DNA of 64,000 nucleotides from Citrus sinensis (GCF_022201045.2 NC_068562.1:9034001-9098000); one strand, 5' to 3'. Positions 12,972 through 26,242 are shown, counted from the first letter of the stretch. Notes: generated from the letters alone by a model not told the origin. Program-made: numbers and translations.

Positions 12972-14497
12972 TCCAGGGAATTGGGAGCATGATTTGAATT
13001 CAATCGGTTTGATATGATTTGTTTTACTGAATGTATGTATAATTATGCGACTGGGTGGAGAAAGTAACTAGGATTATAGATTTATGAACTCTTTTTAGGC
13101 TGGTGTTTGCTCTACAAATTGTCTCTTACATAGCAATTATCGTATACTTCTTCAACTGCTATATTATATATGTATTTGCAATGTGTTTATCCAATGAAGT
13201 TCAGTGTTTTAACTTGAGTTCATATCTAAGGTTTGATAGATAGCTTTGGTTAATATTTTTTCTGAAATAAATTAGGGAGCTTATAATGTGCGTAATGTAA
13301 TACACTAATATGATCCTAGAAATCAATAATTGACATTACTGAAAGTTCCAGCTGTTAATACACAATGAGTTGAACAATAATGCGTTGCTTTGGGATTATT
13401 TCAATAATGGGACAAATCTTTTACTTGTCCCCGCAAGAAAATCTCTGGAAGATTTTCTCTCACATTTTCCTCCTTTGGACCAAACGCACGTATTGTTAGT
13501 CCCCATTCTACTGTCCTTTACTCAATGGAACCCACAACCTGGGATTCCTTCTATAAAGTATGAACATCTTTTCTAGCTAAAAAGACAGTAGCCATCCTCG
13601 ATAGGCTGCCTCTTGTGGAGGAATTTGCACACGTGAAACCGGACAACTTAATCTAAAAATATTACACCATATTCATTTAAATTTCATAAATCTGACCAGA
13701 AAAATGTATGTGCTGTTATAGGAGCAGTACGACGATCGAGGATGCTTGCTTTCGGATATCGTCTTTGTTAATGGGACAACTCTTTCGCTTAAAAGTGTTA
13801 TTTTTTTTTCCCTCTCGTTTTCCCTCTTACCAATCAGAAAAAGAGGCCACATCCGATTAACCTTCTGCATGTATGGCTTTTAGTGTACTTAAGAGATGTG
13901 AAGCTTTATGGTGCGAAAATCAGTTAAGATAGTTACAGAAGTGACGATGTGGCATTTCTGACGTGTCTGGCCAGGTGGGACCCGTAGAAAATTGTGAATA
14001 TCAGTTTAGATGGTTGCATTTTCTGGATAGAGAGTAGTTAATATGCAAAGTCATTTAACGAGAGAATTCTTGTAATTTCTATTGATAACAATTGTTTAAA
14101 ATTTGACCCAAACTATTAGATATATTATTATTTTTGCCTCTTCTAGTTATATTATTATAATTAGATCCCTATTAGTTATTATTTAAGATCAAATGAAGAG
14201 GATCGTACTTATCTATTTTCATTCTTAAATACATGCATTCGCTTCAAAATTAATCAATTTCGGCAGTATTGAAGATTAACATAAGATAAATTTAACACAT
14301 ATGACATGAAATCTGTGGTTCGATATCTTTAAAAAGAATAAAGTGATCCAATTTATTAAATAAATTAAACAGTAATTTAATTAATATGGTATCAGATCCC
14401 ATATAAAAAGGGCAGTGTATGAAGTTTATTTATCTTATTGGAATATTTCATACACTTCAATTATTTTGTTTTATTTAGTAGAATTTTCCTTCAAGTC
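12972..14497. other. Spacer between NPF gene and its pseudogene copy
   Basis: This holds the 3' flank of the NPF gene and AT-rich spacer. No further gene recognised. Confidence 0.5.
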
Positions 14498-16631
14498 ATA
14501 GAAAAGTGATCATGAGCCACTAACAAGCAACTCCAAACAGACGAAAGGGTGGCCTCTTAACCATGCAATTTTTTCTTTGTAGGTACATGCACGACATTAA
14601 ATAATAATGACACTTAAATTAATGGAGCTCGTGTGACTTTTTTACCATGCAAATGCTTAAAATTGTCACGTTCTTCTAAAATCTGTATCATCTTAAATAC
14701 AATCATTCAATGACATTAACATGTAGAGGCGGAACGGTATTCATACGTCTCCAAGTCAAAAGAGAAAATGAGGGAAATTTAAAAAATAATAATAATTTTA
14801 AAAATTAATTTACTTACGTAATTTTTATGCTTTAATTTCCCCCCTCAGCTTTTACATTAGTTTGCTGTAGCCTACTAACTTTCATGCTTTAAAGCCCCAC
14901 TGTTGGCATCTTCAATTTTATAGATTTATGCTACGGCTAGTCAAGTTTATATTTTTTTTCATTATGGCCCGTATTAAACAAAAATTCTGGCTCCATCACT
15001 GATTGTATCATATGAATACTGGATATTTATTGCAATGATCAACATGATTAGCATTTTTAAAATGAAACACATCTATAGAGCCATTAATCCTAAACAGGTA
15101 CAATCTGGGCTAATTTGGTGCATGCAAATGAGGCATTTGAGAAAGGTGCCGAGCCAATAGCTACACATAAGCTCAATCTTTGATTTTTTATTATGTTTTG
15201 GGGAGTCGAACAAAAGATGAAGTGAAAATAAGGTTTTTGATCCTTATGCTGTGCCTTTGAGCGGCAAATGAGGCATTTGAGAAGGCAGCAAGCCATGGGC
15301 TGGGGTCAAACGTGATATTGTACTTGATGACAGACTATCATATAAGAGTTGCAAAAGAAACTCATATTCTTTTGGTACGGAATGCTGTTCTGAATTTCAT
15401 GCCTATTTTGGGTGCTTTTCTCTCTGATTCTTATCTGGATCGATTCCTCACCATTGGCTTTGCTTCCCTACTCCAGTCTTCTGGTACAAGTTTTCAAATC
15501 CATTTTTACACAAGCAGTTTGTTTGAGAGATCATATTGAATTTTCGATGAAACAGGGGATGGTTAACAGCAATTATTCCACAAGTGAAGCCTGCCCCATG
15601 TAGCCAATTATCCCAACGCTGTGAATCCCCAAGCACAGGTCAAATGACTACTAATCTCTACATTCGCCCTCATGTCCATTGGAGCTGGTGGCATTAGGCC
15701 TTGTTCCTTGGCATCTGGAGAAGGTCAATTAGAAAGAAGAGATGATAGCCCCAAGAATGAAATGGTCGTGGACAGGTTCTTTGGTTGGTACTAATGCTTC
15801 CGCAGCTCTTGCTGTCCTGATTGCTTTCACCGGTATTGTTTACATTCAAGATCATCTTGGATGGAAATTTGGTTTCACAGTTGCTGCTATCCTAATGCTG
15901 TTGTTATGTTTCTTGTTTTCCCTTGTTTCTCCTTTATATGACAAGCTGAAAGCAAGCAAGGGCTTATTCACTGGCTTCGCACAAGTGGTGGTTGTTGCTT
16001 GTAAGAACAGAGAATTTCCCCTCTTCCGGTAGATGCTAGCTGGTGTTACCATAACATTAAGAGTTCGCTACTCATTGTGCCAAGTGACAGATTAAGGTAA
16101 CACACTATTACCACTGCCTCAACTACATTTTTTAAATATGAAAGTTCGATGAGCTGTTTTCGCTTTTGTTCCTTATCAGATTTCTAAATAAAGCTTGCAT
16201 CATTAGAAATCCTAAAGAAGAAGAGCTCAGAGCACTCATAAAGCTTACGCCACTGTGGTCTACAGGGATGATTATGGCAATAAACATTAGCCTAAACTCA
16301 TTTCCATTGCTGCAAGCAAGTTCCATTTCTTCAAGCTTGCAAATTCCAGCCGGCTCTTCTAGCACGTTCTCAATTATTGCTCTTATCATACGGGTAATCC
16401 TTATTTAGAAATGGTTTTGTGAGTTTTATTAATTTGCAATATTCTGTTGTGTGTAGTTGGACATACGGACATTGCTCCAAAAGCATAAGAATAACGAGTG
16501 TCGGAGAAGGGGGGAATGGCTCAAAGGAGGAAGAAGAGTCATCTAATACTATGAAACAATACTTTGGCAATGAAGGAAATGGATTGAACGAGGAAGAAAG
16601 TTTATCCAGGCCCAGGAAATTTGCAGCTTGA
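14498..16631 (+). pseudogene. Tandem NPF pseudogene
   Basis: This is a collinear copy of the upstream NPF gene in the same orientation. Remnants are: exon 1 tail ending at 14582 (RRKGGLLTM, with a normal GT donor); exon 2, about 15265-15483; exon 3, 15556-16096; exon 4, 16180-16631. Damage: the start region reads ATG AGC CAC TAA; the exon 2 acceptor CAG has become CGG; an 11-bp deletion between two ATG trinucleotides shifts the frame at the start of exon 3; TAA replaces a codon in the FGWY segment near 15793; about 65 bp are missing early in exon 4; and about 480 bp covering the last helices are missing near 16400. The intron before exon 3 is only about 70 bases, against about 680 in the intact gene. 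A second partial copy of the exon 2 start lies at about 15121-15160. Confidence 0.9.
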
Positions 16632-16923
16632 TTGGAGTTTATTATATAGGCATAATTGTTCTATTGAACGTATGCAACTGGGCGAAGAAAGTAAACCATA
16701 GTTACTGAATGTATGTATAATTATGTAAAGGCAAAATGAAAAATTCTATTTGAAAATTCGCCAAAAAACACACAGTTTCAGAGTTGGAATAAAAGGCCTA
16801 CACATGAATCGATGGTTCCTGAGAAGTAATTCCTAATCCTGATAAACATGGAGTTTACAGTTTCTCAATTGTGCATCTCAAACCATTTAGGCAGAATCTC
16901 CATGTGCATGTTCAGATTCGACA

Positions 16924-19900
16924 TCATTGGTCAATCCAATCCTTGAACAGCAACATCATGTAGAGAGGAATATTTACTACAGCAATGACTGTAAGCATTC
17001 GGAACATACGCACCAATCTATGGATTATGAACTTTGCTGTTGATTTGCTTGTTCTTGGTGGCAGATTTGTCATGGGATCATCTACATTCATAGAGATCTC
17101 TACCTCCTGAGCATTACCTTTCTTAGCTGTGTGCCGCATCACAGCATTACCCCTACCACAAAAAAATAAATAAATTAATAACTGTAAGAGAACATATACT
17201 AGTAACCAGAGATGCGAATCAAAGTGTATCACTTGTTATAATAAATGGTATCAGTAAATGAGAATATGGCGTTGAAGCACCTTTCCATTGTCCCTGATGT
17301 GTCCTTTGCACGAGTAATGGGAGTATTTGTGGCTTTTCGAACAAGGTGCATGGATCCTTCTGCATCCCATACCATCTCGTACTCACAATTCTCATCTTCA
17401 GTCTTTTCTTTGGTTCCAACTTTAAAGAGCTGTTTACCATACGCCAAAAAATCACTGCAGTGGCACCCAAAATTCACACCACCAGTTGGCCAAAAGAGGA
17501 GAGTAACGAGGGTCACTATGAACAGCAACAGATACCTGATATAATAAGCAAATACAGCAGGTAAAGATTTGAACAATACCCAACTGATAAGCTTAAATAC
17601 AAAAGTGATCATTTTTAATCATCAACCAGGAGAGTTACCCTATATAAATGTGTGTTTGCATTGGAAGAAAACACAGACGAGTAAGAACTGCTTCTTCCAA
17701 ATTGGACATGTTTAAAAGAGCTGAATTACTGGCAGATAATAGCATGAACGATGGATACAAGTTTCCCTGCTGCCAACTTATTGTCCCTACAGTGTGCTGC
17801 ATATTATCATCAATTATATTCAATCTCTCTGTAAAACTTGTATTAGTCAAAATACTAACTGCTTACCTCCTTTATATGCTCATGGTTGGACTCATGGGAA
17901 ACCGTACACTGGTCATGATCATGACCAGATAAGACAAGTACCTGCAAAACTCATATCATCATTGGACAGGCCTCTGCATCATAGACACAATTCATGCAAT
18001 GGTGTGAAACGTCACAAATACTAAGGGCCCATCCCTTATTTTTACACCGGCACCATTTGTTTTTGTTTTCTTAAATATAAAGGAGACCTGTACAATCCAA
18101 GGTTATGAAAAAGCAAAGCAGATGGATTGATGCAATAACTTAGAACCAAAAAATTATATTTAGACCATTGAATAAAAGACAAAATATGAACTTTGGACTG
18201 GAATGAAGTCTGCACTACAGTCAATTACAGATAAGTCATAGTATTTATAACATGGGAAAAGACCACTTTGGTTAATTTCACATAACCCCAGCAAATTTTT
18301 AAACAATGACATACTGATCCATGACTATAGAAACCAAGGGCTATGTGCACTGTGAAGGCTGGGTGTGGTTCAACAACAGTGGATATCAACAAAATGGAAG
18401 CTGGGAAGTTTTTTTTTTTTTTTTGGGTAAGAAGCTGGGAAGTATTTTGGTGGCAGAAAAGGCTTACTTGCTGGTTCGCAATGACTCTTCTGGAAACATT
18501 GTTGTCGGGATATTTTTGGTTTCATAAGCAGTATTGGTGAAGTTTGGTCACTGAAAACTGACCAGAAAAGTGAAACAGGTTTCCCTGCCGTGTGTTAGTT
18601 GCAAAAACGTATCAATCAGAGGTTGGGCTCTACTACTACTAACAGATTGGTGCAAAACCAATATACAAAAAAGAAAAATTATTTTCTAAAAGTTAGAGAA
18701 AATTAGCAGAATTAGAGAGAGGATAAAATATAACTTTATTCCAATAATAAATTATTATACAAAGTCTGAATTAATACTTAAAATAAAGCCCTATTTACAC
18801 AGGTCATAAGTATGAAAAATACAGGAAAAGAAGTTTACCTCCAAAAAGAAAAATACCCGCCACATTATCAGATTTTGAAAATACCAAATTAGAAGCACCA
18901 CTTCATTTTCTTAAATGATTTCCAAAAATGCCGTTCAAAACGCAATGCACTGGGATACTCCTAGGATAGTGAAAAGCAACATAATTCAAATATTTCTATT
19001 ATTTTAAGTGTGATCGCCAAATTTGGGCACTCAGCCAAAATTTACATGGCATCCACCTTGACAGATATGCATAGAAGTCATCATTAGAGGTGTTATACAA
19101 AGAATGATGTCTTTACTATGTTTCCCACATCAGTATCAGCACAAAATAACCATACACCGGATCTACAAATAATGGTAAAGAGAACTTACAGGTTTAATCA
19201 AGTCGAGCAAGCGGTTTGATGATTCTTCAGTGATGTAATTTTGGTACCTGTATTACGGGACTATCAAATAGTGCTCTACTACTACCAATAGATTTTATTG
19301 CAATTCTGTCGTCCATTGCATAGAGAAGGAAGGATAAGCTTACAATATTTCTTGGCTGTGACCAGTACGCACGATCCGCTGGACAATAAAGTAAATTATT
19401 CAATTGAACATTCAAATACTGAAAAAAGTACAGGAATTCTGATAGAAAATTCCTCAAAATAACATGAAAATCACGGCAATGCCCTAAAAATGTATCTGGA
19501 ACAGTAACTGTAAATAACATGTTTGCTTAAACTTTTAACTTCTCAAAAACTAAAAAAGTAATACCTGATTGATAATTGGAGAACTACGGTGAGGGCCACA
19601 AGGAGTCTCATCTCTCCGATACAATGGAATATGTGTCAATAATACCCTTGGAAGCAATTGAAAATCTGAAAGAATGTGAAAAAATATACATAAACTATTC
19701 CTATGTGATTAACACCATCCGGAAAAATAAGTTAATATAAATACCTATAGATACATTTTTAACAAAATCCCAAGTTGCAGCAGCCAGGTTTCCTTCTGGA
19801 TGTCCTGTACACGGCATTAGCACTTGCATTATTTATGAACATTCTAAATTCTAAGGATATTCTAAGAGACACCAACCTATACTTATTTAAAAGTTATCAT

Positions 19901-22595
19901 TTGAAGTGACTCATCTCAATTGCACTACAAACAACATATCTAATTCATTTTCCTTCAGAGATAAAATCCCTAAAAAATTCAGAGCAGACTACGCTTGAAT
20001 TTACTTCCTCTGATTGAGCAGTCAACAACAGGTACTATGATAACAGAAATAAAACCATAGAGATTTTACGCAAATAATTATCCTAAAGCATGAAAACATA
20101 AATAAGGATGCAAATGGTCCAAACCTCTACAGACACAAACCTCAATAAACACTTCACATACAAGATTTAACGCTTCATTCCAAAAGATAATCAAGCAAAT
20201 AAAAGTGCTTTATTCTCAAAATGCTAGAGAACCATCTTATGGTTACAGATTTTCTTAGGGCTTGAAATTATTTGCTGGAACTTACTGGTTGATTATGAAA
20301 ATTCACTTTCTAATTGGAAAAAAGAAACAGGCATGAAAGAGAAAGTAAAGAGAAGTAAAATAATAAAATTGATGAAAGTTTGAAACAATGAGTAGTTACA
20401 ATTTTTTTTTTTTTCAATTCTTCATTACCTGGAATAGTATTGTATCTAAAATCAGCAGAAATTTATGCATAACTCGTAGTATTAGCAAACCCCAATCCCC
20501 ATCATACAAAAGCACAGATGTCTAAAGGGAACACAGAACTCTTTTAGAGTGCAGCAAAAAGCAGACATGCCCTAGTAGATTGCCATAAAGATTGTATTGA
20601 CACCCTCTTGCTGCAAGAAATAAAGATTTTGTCTCAGACCAACAAGTTTTAATTACTTGGAGATTTCAAAAATGACATCCCTTCAATCAGTATTCTGAGG
20701 AAACTCTTTACAGGGAAGCACCTGCAGACACTAATTTTATCAAGTAGTGGTTGGCAAACTGCTTTTTACCTTAAGGCAGTTTGCTCTTTCAAAATTAATT
20801 GATTTTATCATGATTTTTTTATTCCCCTCATCTTTTCTATCCTTTTCAGGCAACAATGTTGGTTGGGGACACTAATGCTTTGAAGCCATCAACAGTCAAC
20901 ACAGATTAGGAAGTTTGAAACCAATAAAACAAATAGGCATAATCATGCTGTTGTACCCTTTTGCCCAAATTGATCTATTTCAATTAAAATGCAGCACCTA
21001 ACATTTGATAACACTTTCCAATAAATAAAGTCCGAATTGCTGTCTTACGATAAGGTTCCAAATGTCTGTAATGTTTTATTTTTTATTAAAAGCGGCCATA
21101 TCCAACAATGTTGACAGCAAAAATTAAGAAAACAGAAATTAGAAAATAACAAAACACAGTTAATCTATAGAATGAATTCTGTCGGTAACTATAGGTATCG
21201 CCATAATTCAAGATGTTAAATATAATTTCATAGATTACAGGATCAATGTACATGAGGGGGATGAAAAAGAAGTGATTCCAGAGTCATTAGAAGATATAAA
21301 CAACACCCTTATTCTATAGTAATAGAACTAATGCCATGTCAAAGAAGAGTTGGCCACTTTAATTTACCATCTAGAGTTTGAGCATCGACAACAATGAACT
21401 CAACTTTTCCAACTGTAAATCGGTAGTTTCTCTTCCCAAATTCCTTTTCATAGCGTCGAACGATCTGTAAACATGTAAATTATAACTTAATAAACAAGTT
21501 ATTTCAAGTCTAAGAAAGCACATATTTTACTATTGAGCATTGGAGAAGAAATTTTTTCAAAATACACATAACACAATCCACTCACCGTACTCAATTCAAT
21601 GCATCTCATGCCCTGGACTTCCGAAAAACTTTGCATTTCAACAGGATTATTCACAAATAAATCTTATAAAACTTAAATTAATGACATTCACAATAAAAAT
21701 TTGCCAATACTTTTTCATAATAAATAAAGTTTCATGGCAGACATATCCTTCAAGTAGCTCTAACTTAACACTTTATCTGAACAAAAAAAGAGTACTTTTT
21801 AAGATAGAAATGGCATAATACCTCTGGTTTATGAGAGAGCAGAGCTGCATAACCATTATCATGATTTCCAGGAAGAAAGTGAACTCGGATATCTCTGAAT
21901 CTATCTTGACTTTTTAAGCCAAATATATGCTTAAAACGGTTTAAAGATTCCTGCCATCTAATCAGTGAAAGAAATGTTAAAAAAGGCAATCCTGGGTCAG
22001 AATTGTTTATTGAAAATGGAAAATTCTACCAAGCCTCGCTCTTACTCTTCATCAGACAAATAAGGACCCCCATCGAAATGATCACCCAAAAACAAAATCA
22101 CATCAGGTTTAAAAGGCAGGATGGAAGCAAAGAATGCTCTGCGCATATACAAATCGGTAAAGAACTGTGCGACTTCTAAAGCAAGTGATTTTGGAGGCAA
22201 ATGGAGGGAGGTTTTATCCATGATCTGTTAAAGCTAACAAATAATATCAGTAATTCAAAACAGAACTACCAGCATAGCAGCAACAGAGGGCAAGGGCAAA
22301 CTAATCACCTGTGGATCCGTAATAACGGCAACTTTATCATAACCATCAACTCCATCCATCTAAACTCAAAATTACAACAAACATTAATACTATAGGAACA
22401 AATTCACATAAAAAAATTCATGCATTACAAAAGTCCAAAATTGATACGCTTTGTAAATGAAATTACCGATGAAGACGATGGCCACGAACAAGAGCGAAGA
22501 GTGGGAATCCAAAATGCAAACATCTCCCCGTAAAGAAGAGTTATGGTCCATGTCAAGCACAGAAACAATGTCAATTTATGATGCTGCTTCATCAT
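16924..22595 (-). CDS. Calcineurin-like metallophosphoesterase, PGAP5/MPPE1/Cdc1-like
   Basis: Thirteen exons chain in frame to 520 residues: 22467-22595, 22309-22359, 22046-22224, 21822-21957, 21368-21464, 19745-19804, 19565-19665, 19344-19378, 19190-19247, 17867-17941, 17639-17796, 17281-17535 and 16924-17152. Family members act in the ER/Golgi. Mammalian PGAP5 and yeast Ted1/Cdc1 remodel the ethanolamine-phosphate of GPI anchors. Metal-binding motifs are all present: VITDPQ (a D-motif in which histidine is replaced by proline), GDHFDGG, GNHD, THIPLYR and GHDHDQC. An N-terminal hydrophobic segment (about residues 9-30) and C-terminal hydrophobic stretches fit an ER membrane protein. The gene looks intact. 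Intron 9 holds a tiny poly(A)-type insertion. Function in plants is inferred from the family. Confidence 0.92.
18397..18443 (-). mobile_element. Micro poly(A) insertion with 13-bp TSD
   Basis: A 21-bp insert at 18410-18430 (15 T then GGGTAA; on the minus strand TTACCC followed by A15) is flanked by perfect direct repeats GAAGCTGGGAAGT at 18397-18409 and 18431-18443. It sits inside an intron of the metallophosphoesterase gene. The structure is that of a retroposon reduced almost entirely to its tail. Confidence 0.75.
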
Positions 22596-23474
22596 ATTAT
22601 TACCTCCCCTACAGTTAGCAGCAACTTACAGAGAATTAGGGGGTCGTTTAGTAGCTTTCACTAAAATGCTTAACAAAATGAGGCACTCTTAAATTGCAAA
22701 TTTGGTAAAATAGAAATCAAAATTACGAACAAATTAACAAAACCAGAAGAAGTTTGGATTGACCGCACTTGCCTAAGGCGATTGATCTCTCAACTCTCCG
22801 ACCAAACACAAGTATAGCACCACCGTCACGGGCAGTGGCCGTCGCCAAATCTAGGCGTGGGATTCCTCGAATTCGATGACGAAGTGGAAAAATATTAGAT
22901 AATGTTTTGTGAGAAATTGGTTTAGGGTTTGAAAAGCCGTTAGAAGGTTTCCGGGGTCCCAAATTTGTTGATTTTGTGTATGAACAGGGATGCGATAACT
23001 TTTTTTTTTTTTGGGAAAAGAGGGATGCGATAACTTGCAAAAAAAAATGAAATTGATGCAGGGGTTTCAGAAAACAGATTTTCGGTGGTTTTGAGAACGT
23101 TTTCAAAAAGTATTTTCATTTTTCAAAACACAAAACAATGAAAAATGAACTACGGAAACTGTTTTTCATTGCTTTGTTTGGGGAGGAGTGTAAATACTCT
23201 GGCAGCTAGTGGGGTCCACATGGGTGCTTTTCGATTACGCAGTCCTGGCAACTGTTGGGGAACTGACCGGAGCTGAGCCTAATTGCTGAGTTCGGTACAC
23301 CTACAATTAAAGTTTGGATCTTGCTATGTTACATTTAAGGTAACATACACACCTAATAGTTGGCAGCCATGTGTCCTGAGGAGAGAGAAAAGGCATTGAA
23401 AAACAAGGCAGAGGAGTTGGCTGTAAGTTACATGAATTGTAACTTAGGCAAACTCCTTAAAGTTTTTAAAATGA
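22596..23474. other. Upstream region of the metallophosphoesterase gene
   Basis: This is the 5' flank of the gene that starts at 22595. A long minus-strand reading frame at 22723-23106 is low-complexity, spans a T run and shows no family features, so I do not call it. It contains the micro insertion at 22986-23036. Confidence 0.5.
22986..23036 (-). mobile_element. Micro poly(A) insertion with 16-bp TSD
   Basis: A 19-bp insert at 23002-23020 (11 T then GGGAAAAG; on the minus strand CTTTTCCC followed by A11) lies between perfect direct repeats AGGGATGCGATAACTT at 22986-23001 and 23021-23036. Same structure as the insertions at 18397 and 60110. Confidence 0.75.
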
Positions 23475-24194
23475 TATCATATCGGAGCAATCTACGTTAC
23501 AGACGCTGTTAGCCTGTGAGTTGACAAGAGAATGTATGGGTGCGTGGCACGTGGACTGCGGATGGAAGGGGATATTATATATGGAACCTGCCATTCCGGT
23601 TTTCTTCGGGTGACAAAATGCTCTCCTCCCGGCTGTGCCAGGGTCATCCTCTTCGGCAGTATAAGGAAACTGCTTCAGATCCGATGCAACCATACTGTCA
23701 TCATCAACCTTGGATTCACATATATATCTCTCATATTTCTTAGTCATATCTACCCACGAACAACCCATCATTTGTAATTTTAGTTATACACTTTCGCTAC
23801 TACAGTAACTAATTCGTCTCCACCACGTCCCATTTGCTGGTATCTTCATACTTCTAGATGTTTTCTTTGCTGGTTATGGTTTGCCCAATATTTTTCATAG
23901 TCACCTGCTGATCTTTGTACTACTCCGACCAATTTTCACCGATATTTCACCGAAATTGACATTATCTTTAACACCAACCTAATTAAAATATAATTAATTC
24001 TGTTAATTTCTCTAGCCACGTGTCCTTTTATTACTTTTCACATTCGGTTGCACATTAACCGTTAAAGTCGGTTTCCTGTGCTTTGGTGATTTTTTCCCCT
24101 TATTTTTCTGACCGTCCATCTTTCTCTCTCCACATCCAGAGATTACAGGTCTGTTACTAACAGAGTCTGTAACGTAGATTGGTCCTATCATATC
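23475..24194. mobile_element. MULE-like MITE, 9-bp TSD
   Basis: The element spans 23484-24185 (702 bp). Its ends are inverted copies: GGAGCAATCTACGTTACAGA on the left and GGACCAATCTACGTTACAGA on the reverse complement of the right, both continuing to CTGTTAG. It is flanked by TATCATATC at 23475-23483 and 24186-24194. A 9-bp duplication is typical of Mutator-like elements. No transposase is encoded, so it is non-autonomous. Confidence 0.88.
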
Positions 24195-24199
24195 TTATA

Positions 24200-25437
24200 C
24201 GTTTTCGTATACCTGTCAAATCACGTTCAGCTATTTTCTTATACGTGTCAAAATCACAATAAAAACTGAGCTCAGTTATTTTCGTATACATGTCAAAATC
24301 ACAATAAAAACAGAGTTAAGTTATTTTCGTATACGAGGAGTGCTAGCAACAGTAGCCCTTATGGGCGACTGTTTCAGTCGCTTGTTTCTTGTGTTGACAC
24401 GTGTTTTTCTTTTCAGTTCATTTATGACTATTTAATTTTACCATAATATCCTTATTAAATCTTCTTCCATAAAGCGCTTTTTTTTTTTTTTAAAACCAAT
24501 CATGCATAATCCATTTATGACCATCACTCAATTCATTTTCTCTCTGCAGGCCAAACCAAACCAAACCCAACACCAGAACAGAACCGCTTTCCCAAGCGTG
24601 AAAGAGAAAAAGAGAATAATGGTGGCTGAGGCTCTCCATTTTATGGTGGCAACAGAGGAATCTCATGCATCCATCCGCCTTTTTCTATGAAGCTTTAATT
24701 TAATAAGTTCTTATGAAAATTTTTCTTTTTAGAAAAAGTTAAACAAAAACCCAGCTTAAGAGATGACTATCCTGAAATTTGCAAGACTTCTGATTTTTAT
24801 TTTTTATTTTTGGTGTTATACTGAAGATTTTATTTATAAGCAGATCTAAGCCCTTTTTGAATGGTTGAAAAAATTGGAGCAACTTTCTGTTGGGTGGGTA
24901 TTTTTGTTGGGGAAGAATGAAAGTGGTTCGAAGAGTTATTGATGAGTAATGGGTGAGAGTGGATTTGAGAGTGAGGATAATGGCCATTGATGAAATGGCG
25001 AAATCGAGTGAGTTTAGTGAGACAAAGAGGGAGAAGGCTTGAGGGCCCGAAATGGATGGAGGAAAAATTGAGGAAGAAAAGAATGAAAAATGGATTGAAG
25101 GATAAATCTGTAATTTAAAAATGATGTTTTTTTATAATGAATAAAAGTTTGGAGTCTTACGTAACTAAAAGTGGGGGTGAAACTTTTAAAATAATAAAAC
25201 TGACACGTGTTTATTTATAGAGCGGCGACTGAGACACTCGCGAGTATCCGTAGCACTCCTCTTTCGTATACATGTCAAAATCACAATAAAAATTATTTTC
25301 GTATACCTATCAAAATCACAATAAAAACAGAGTTTAATTGTTTTCGTATACCTATCAAAATCACAATAAAACAGGATTCCGCTACTTTCATCTACCTGTC
25401 AAAATCACAATAAAAACAGGGTTAAGCTATTTTACTA
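24200..25437. repeat. Minisatellite of about 50-bp units, split by a MITE
   Basis: Units carrying CGTATAC[AC]TGTCAAAATCAC followed by AATAAAAACAGAGTTAAG recur about three times at 24200-24334 and about four to five times at 25262-25437. The two parts are separated by the element at 24335-25261, so the array predates it. Confidence 0.8.
24325..25271. mobile_element. MULE-like non-autonomous element, 10-bp TSD
   Basis: The element is 24335-25261 (927 bp). Ends begin GAGGAGTGCTA on both strands, and further partial inverted matches include TCAGTCGC and ACACGTGT. Flanking direct repeats TTTCGTATAC (24325-24334, 25262-25271) are 10 bp. The direct repeat is also part of the surrounding minisatellite unit, so its length is slightly ambiguous. 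No convincing coding sequence inside. Confidence 0.8.
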
Positions 25438-26242
25438 CGGTTTTTATCTTTTGTGATTTAATTAATGTTAAATTTAATTAAACACTCTATACTTTTTTTT
25501 ATTCATAAAATATTAAAAAATATTATGATGCTTCTCACTTGCACTCTTTTTATTTATTATTGTTATAAGTATTAAAATATTTACTTGTTCACATCCAAGA
25601 TGGAAAGCACCAATATAAATAAAAAGACAATAATACCCTTAAATTTATAAATTAAAAATAAAATGCCTTTCCCAAGCCATTTGAATCAATGAACTCAGCA
25701 TCCGTCTCCAAGATCTGCTTGCAACTACTATACAAGCCTAGGATCTGCATCCCGTATACCTTCCAGTGATATATACTTTCCAGCCAATTGCAAGTAAAAC
25801 ACTTGAACAAAGATCACACCCATTTGCACTCTATGCATCAAAGCTAAAGCGATAACCCGACCAGAGGTCAAGGTGCAAGGGATGTACCTTAGATGCTGAA
25901 CATACAAGACAATTCATGAATTTTCTGTAACTTGTTTTATTTTCGTCAGACATTCGTCAAGAAGGGTACTTTTGTCCTTTTAAGACTTATAAACAAATTT
26001 TAAATGAAAGAAGTGCAAGGGGCTCCTGTAAATTTGATAGTAGTTAAAACGAACCCATACAGACAACATGCTTATACATATATATTATATTATTAAATCA
26101 AAATATAATTTTATTTTAACGAAAGTAATTTGATTTTTTAAAAGAATAAATAATAAATGAAATATCTAATAATTAGTTATAATGCTGATACTAATTGATA
26201 TGGCACATAAAAATCAAGTTAGTAGCGGCAGCAGCATTGTAA
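25438..26242. other. AT-rich spacer
   Basis: No gene or repeat recognised. Confidence 0.5.

Noticed and set aside
22723..23106. 127-residue minus-strand ORF upstream of the metallophosphoesterase
   Set aside because: Low-complexity composition, runs across a T tract and a micro insertion, no family features; most likely 5' flank.
24502..24690. 62-residue ORF inside the 927-bp element, considered as captured gene sequence (Pack-MULE)
   Set aside because: No recognisable domain and no splice structure; cannot be supported.
24200..25437. CRISPR-like array
   Set aside because: Plant minisatellite with contiguous diverged units and no unique spacers.
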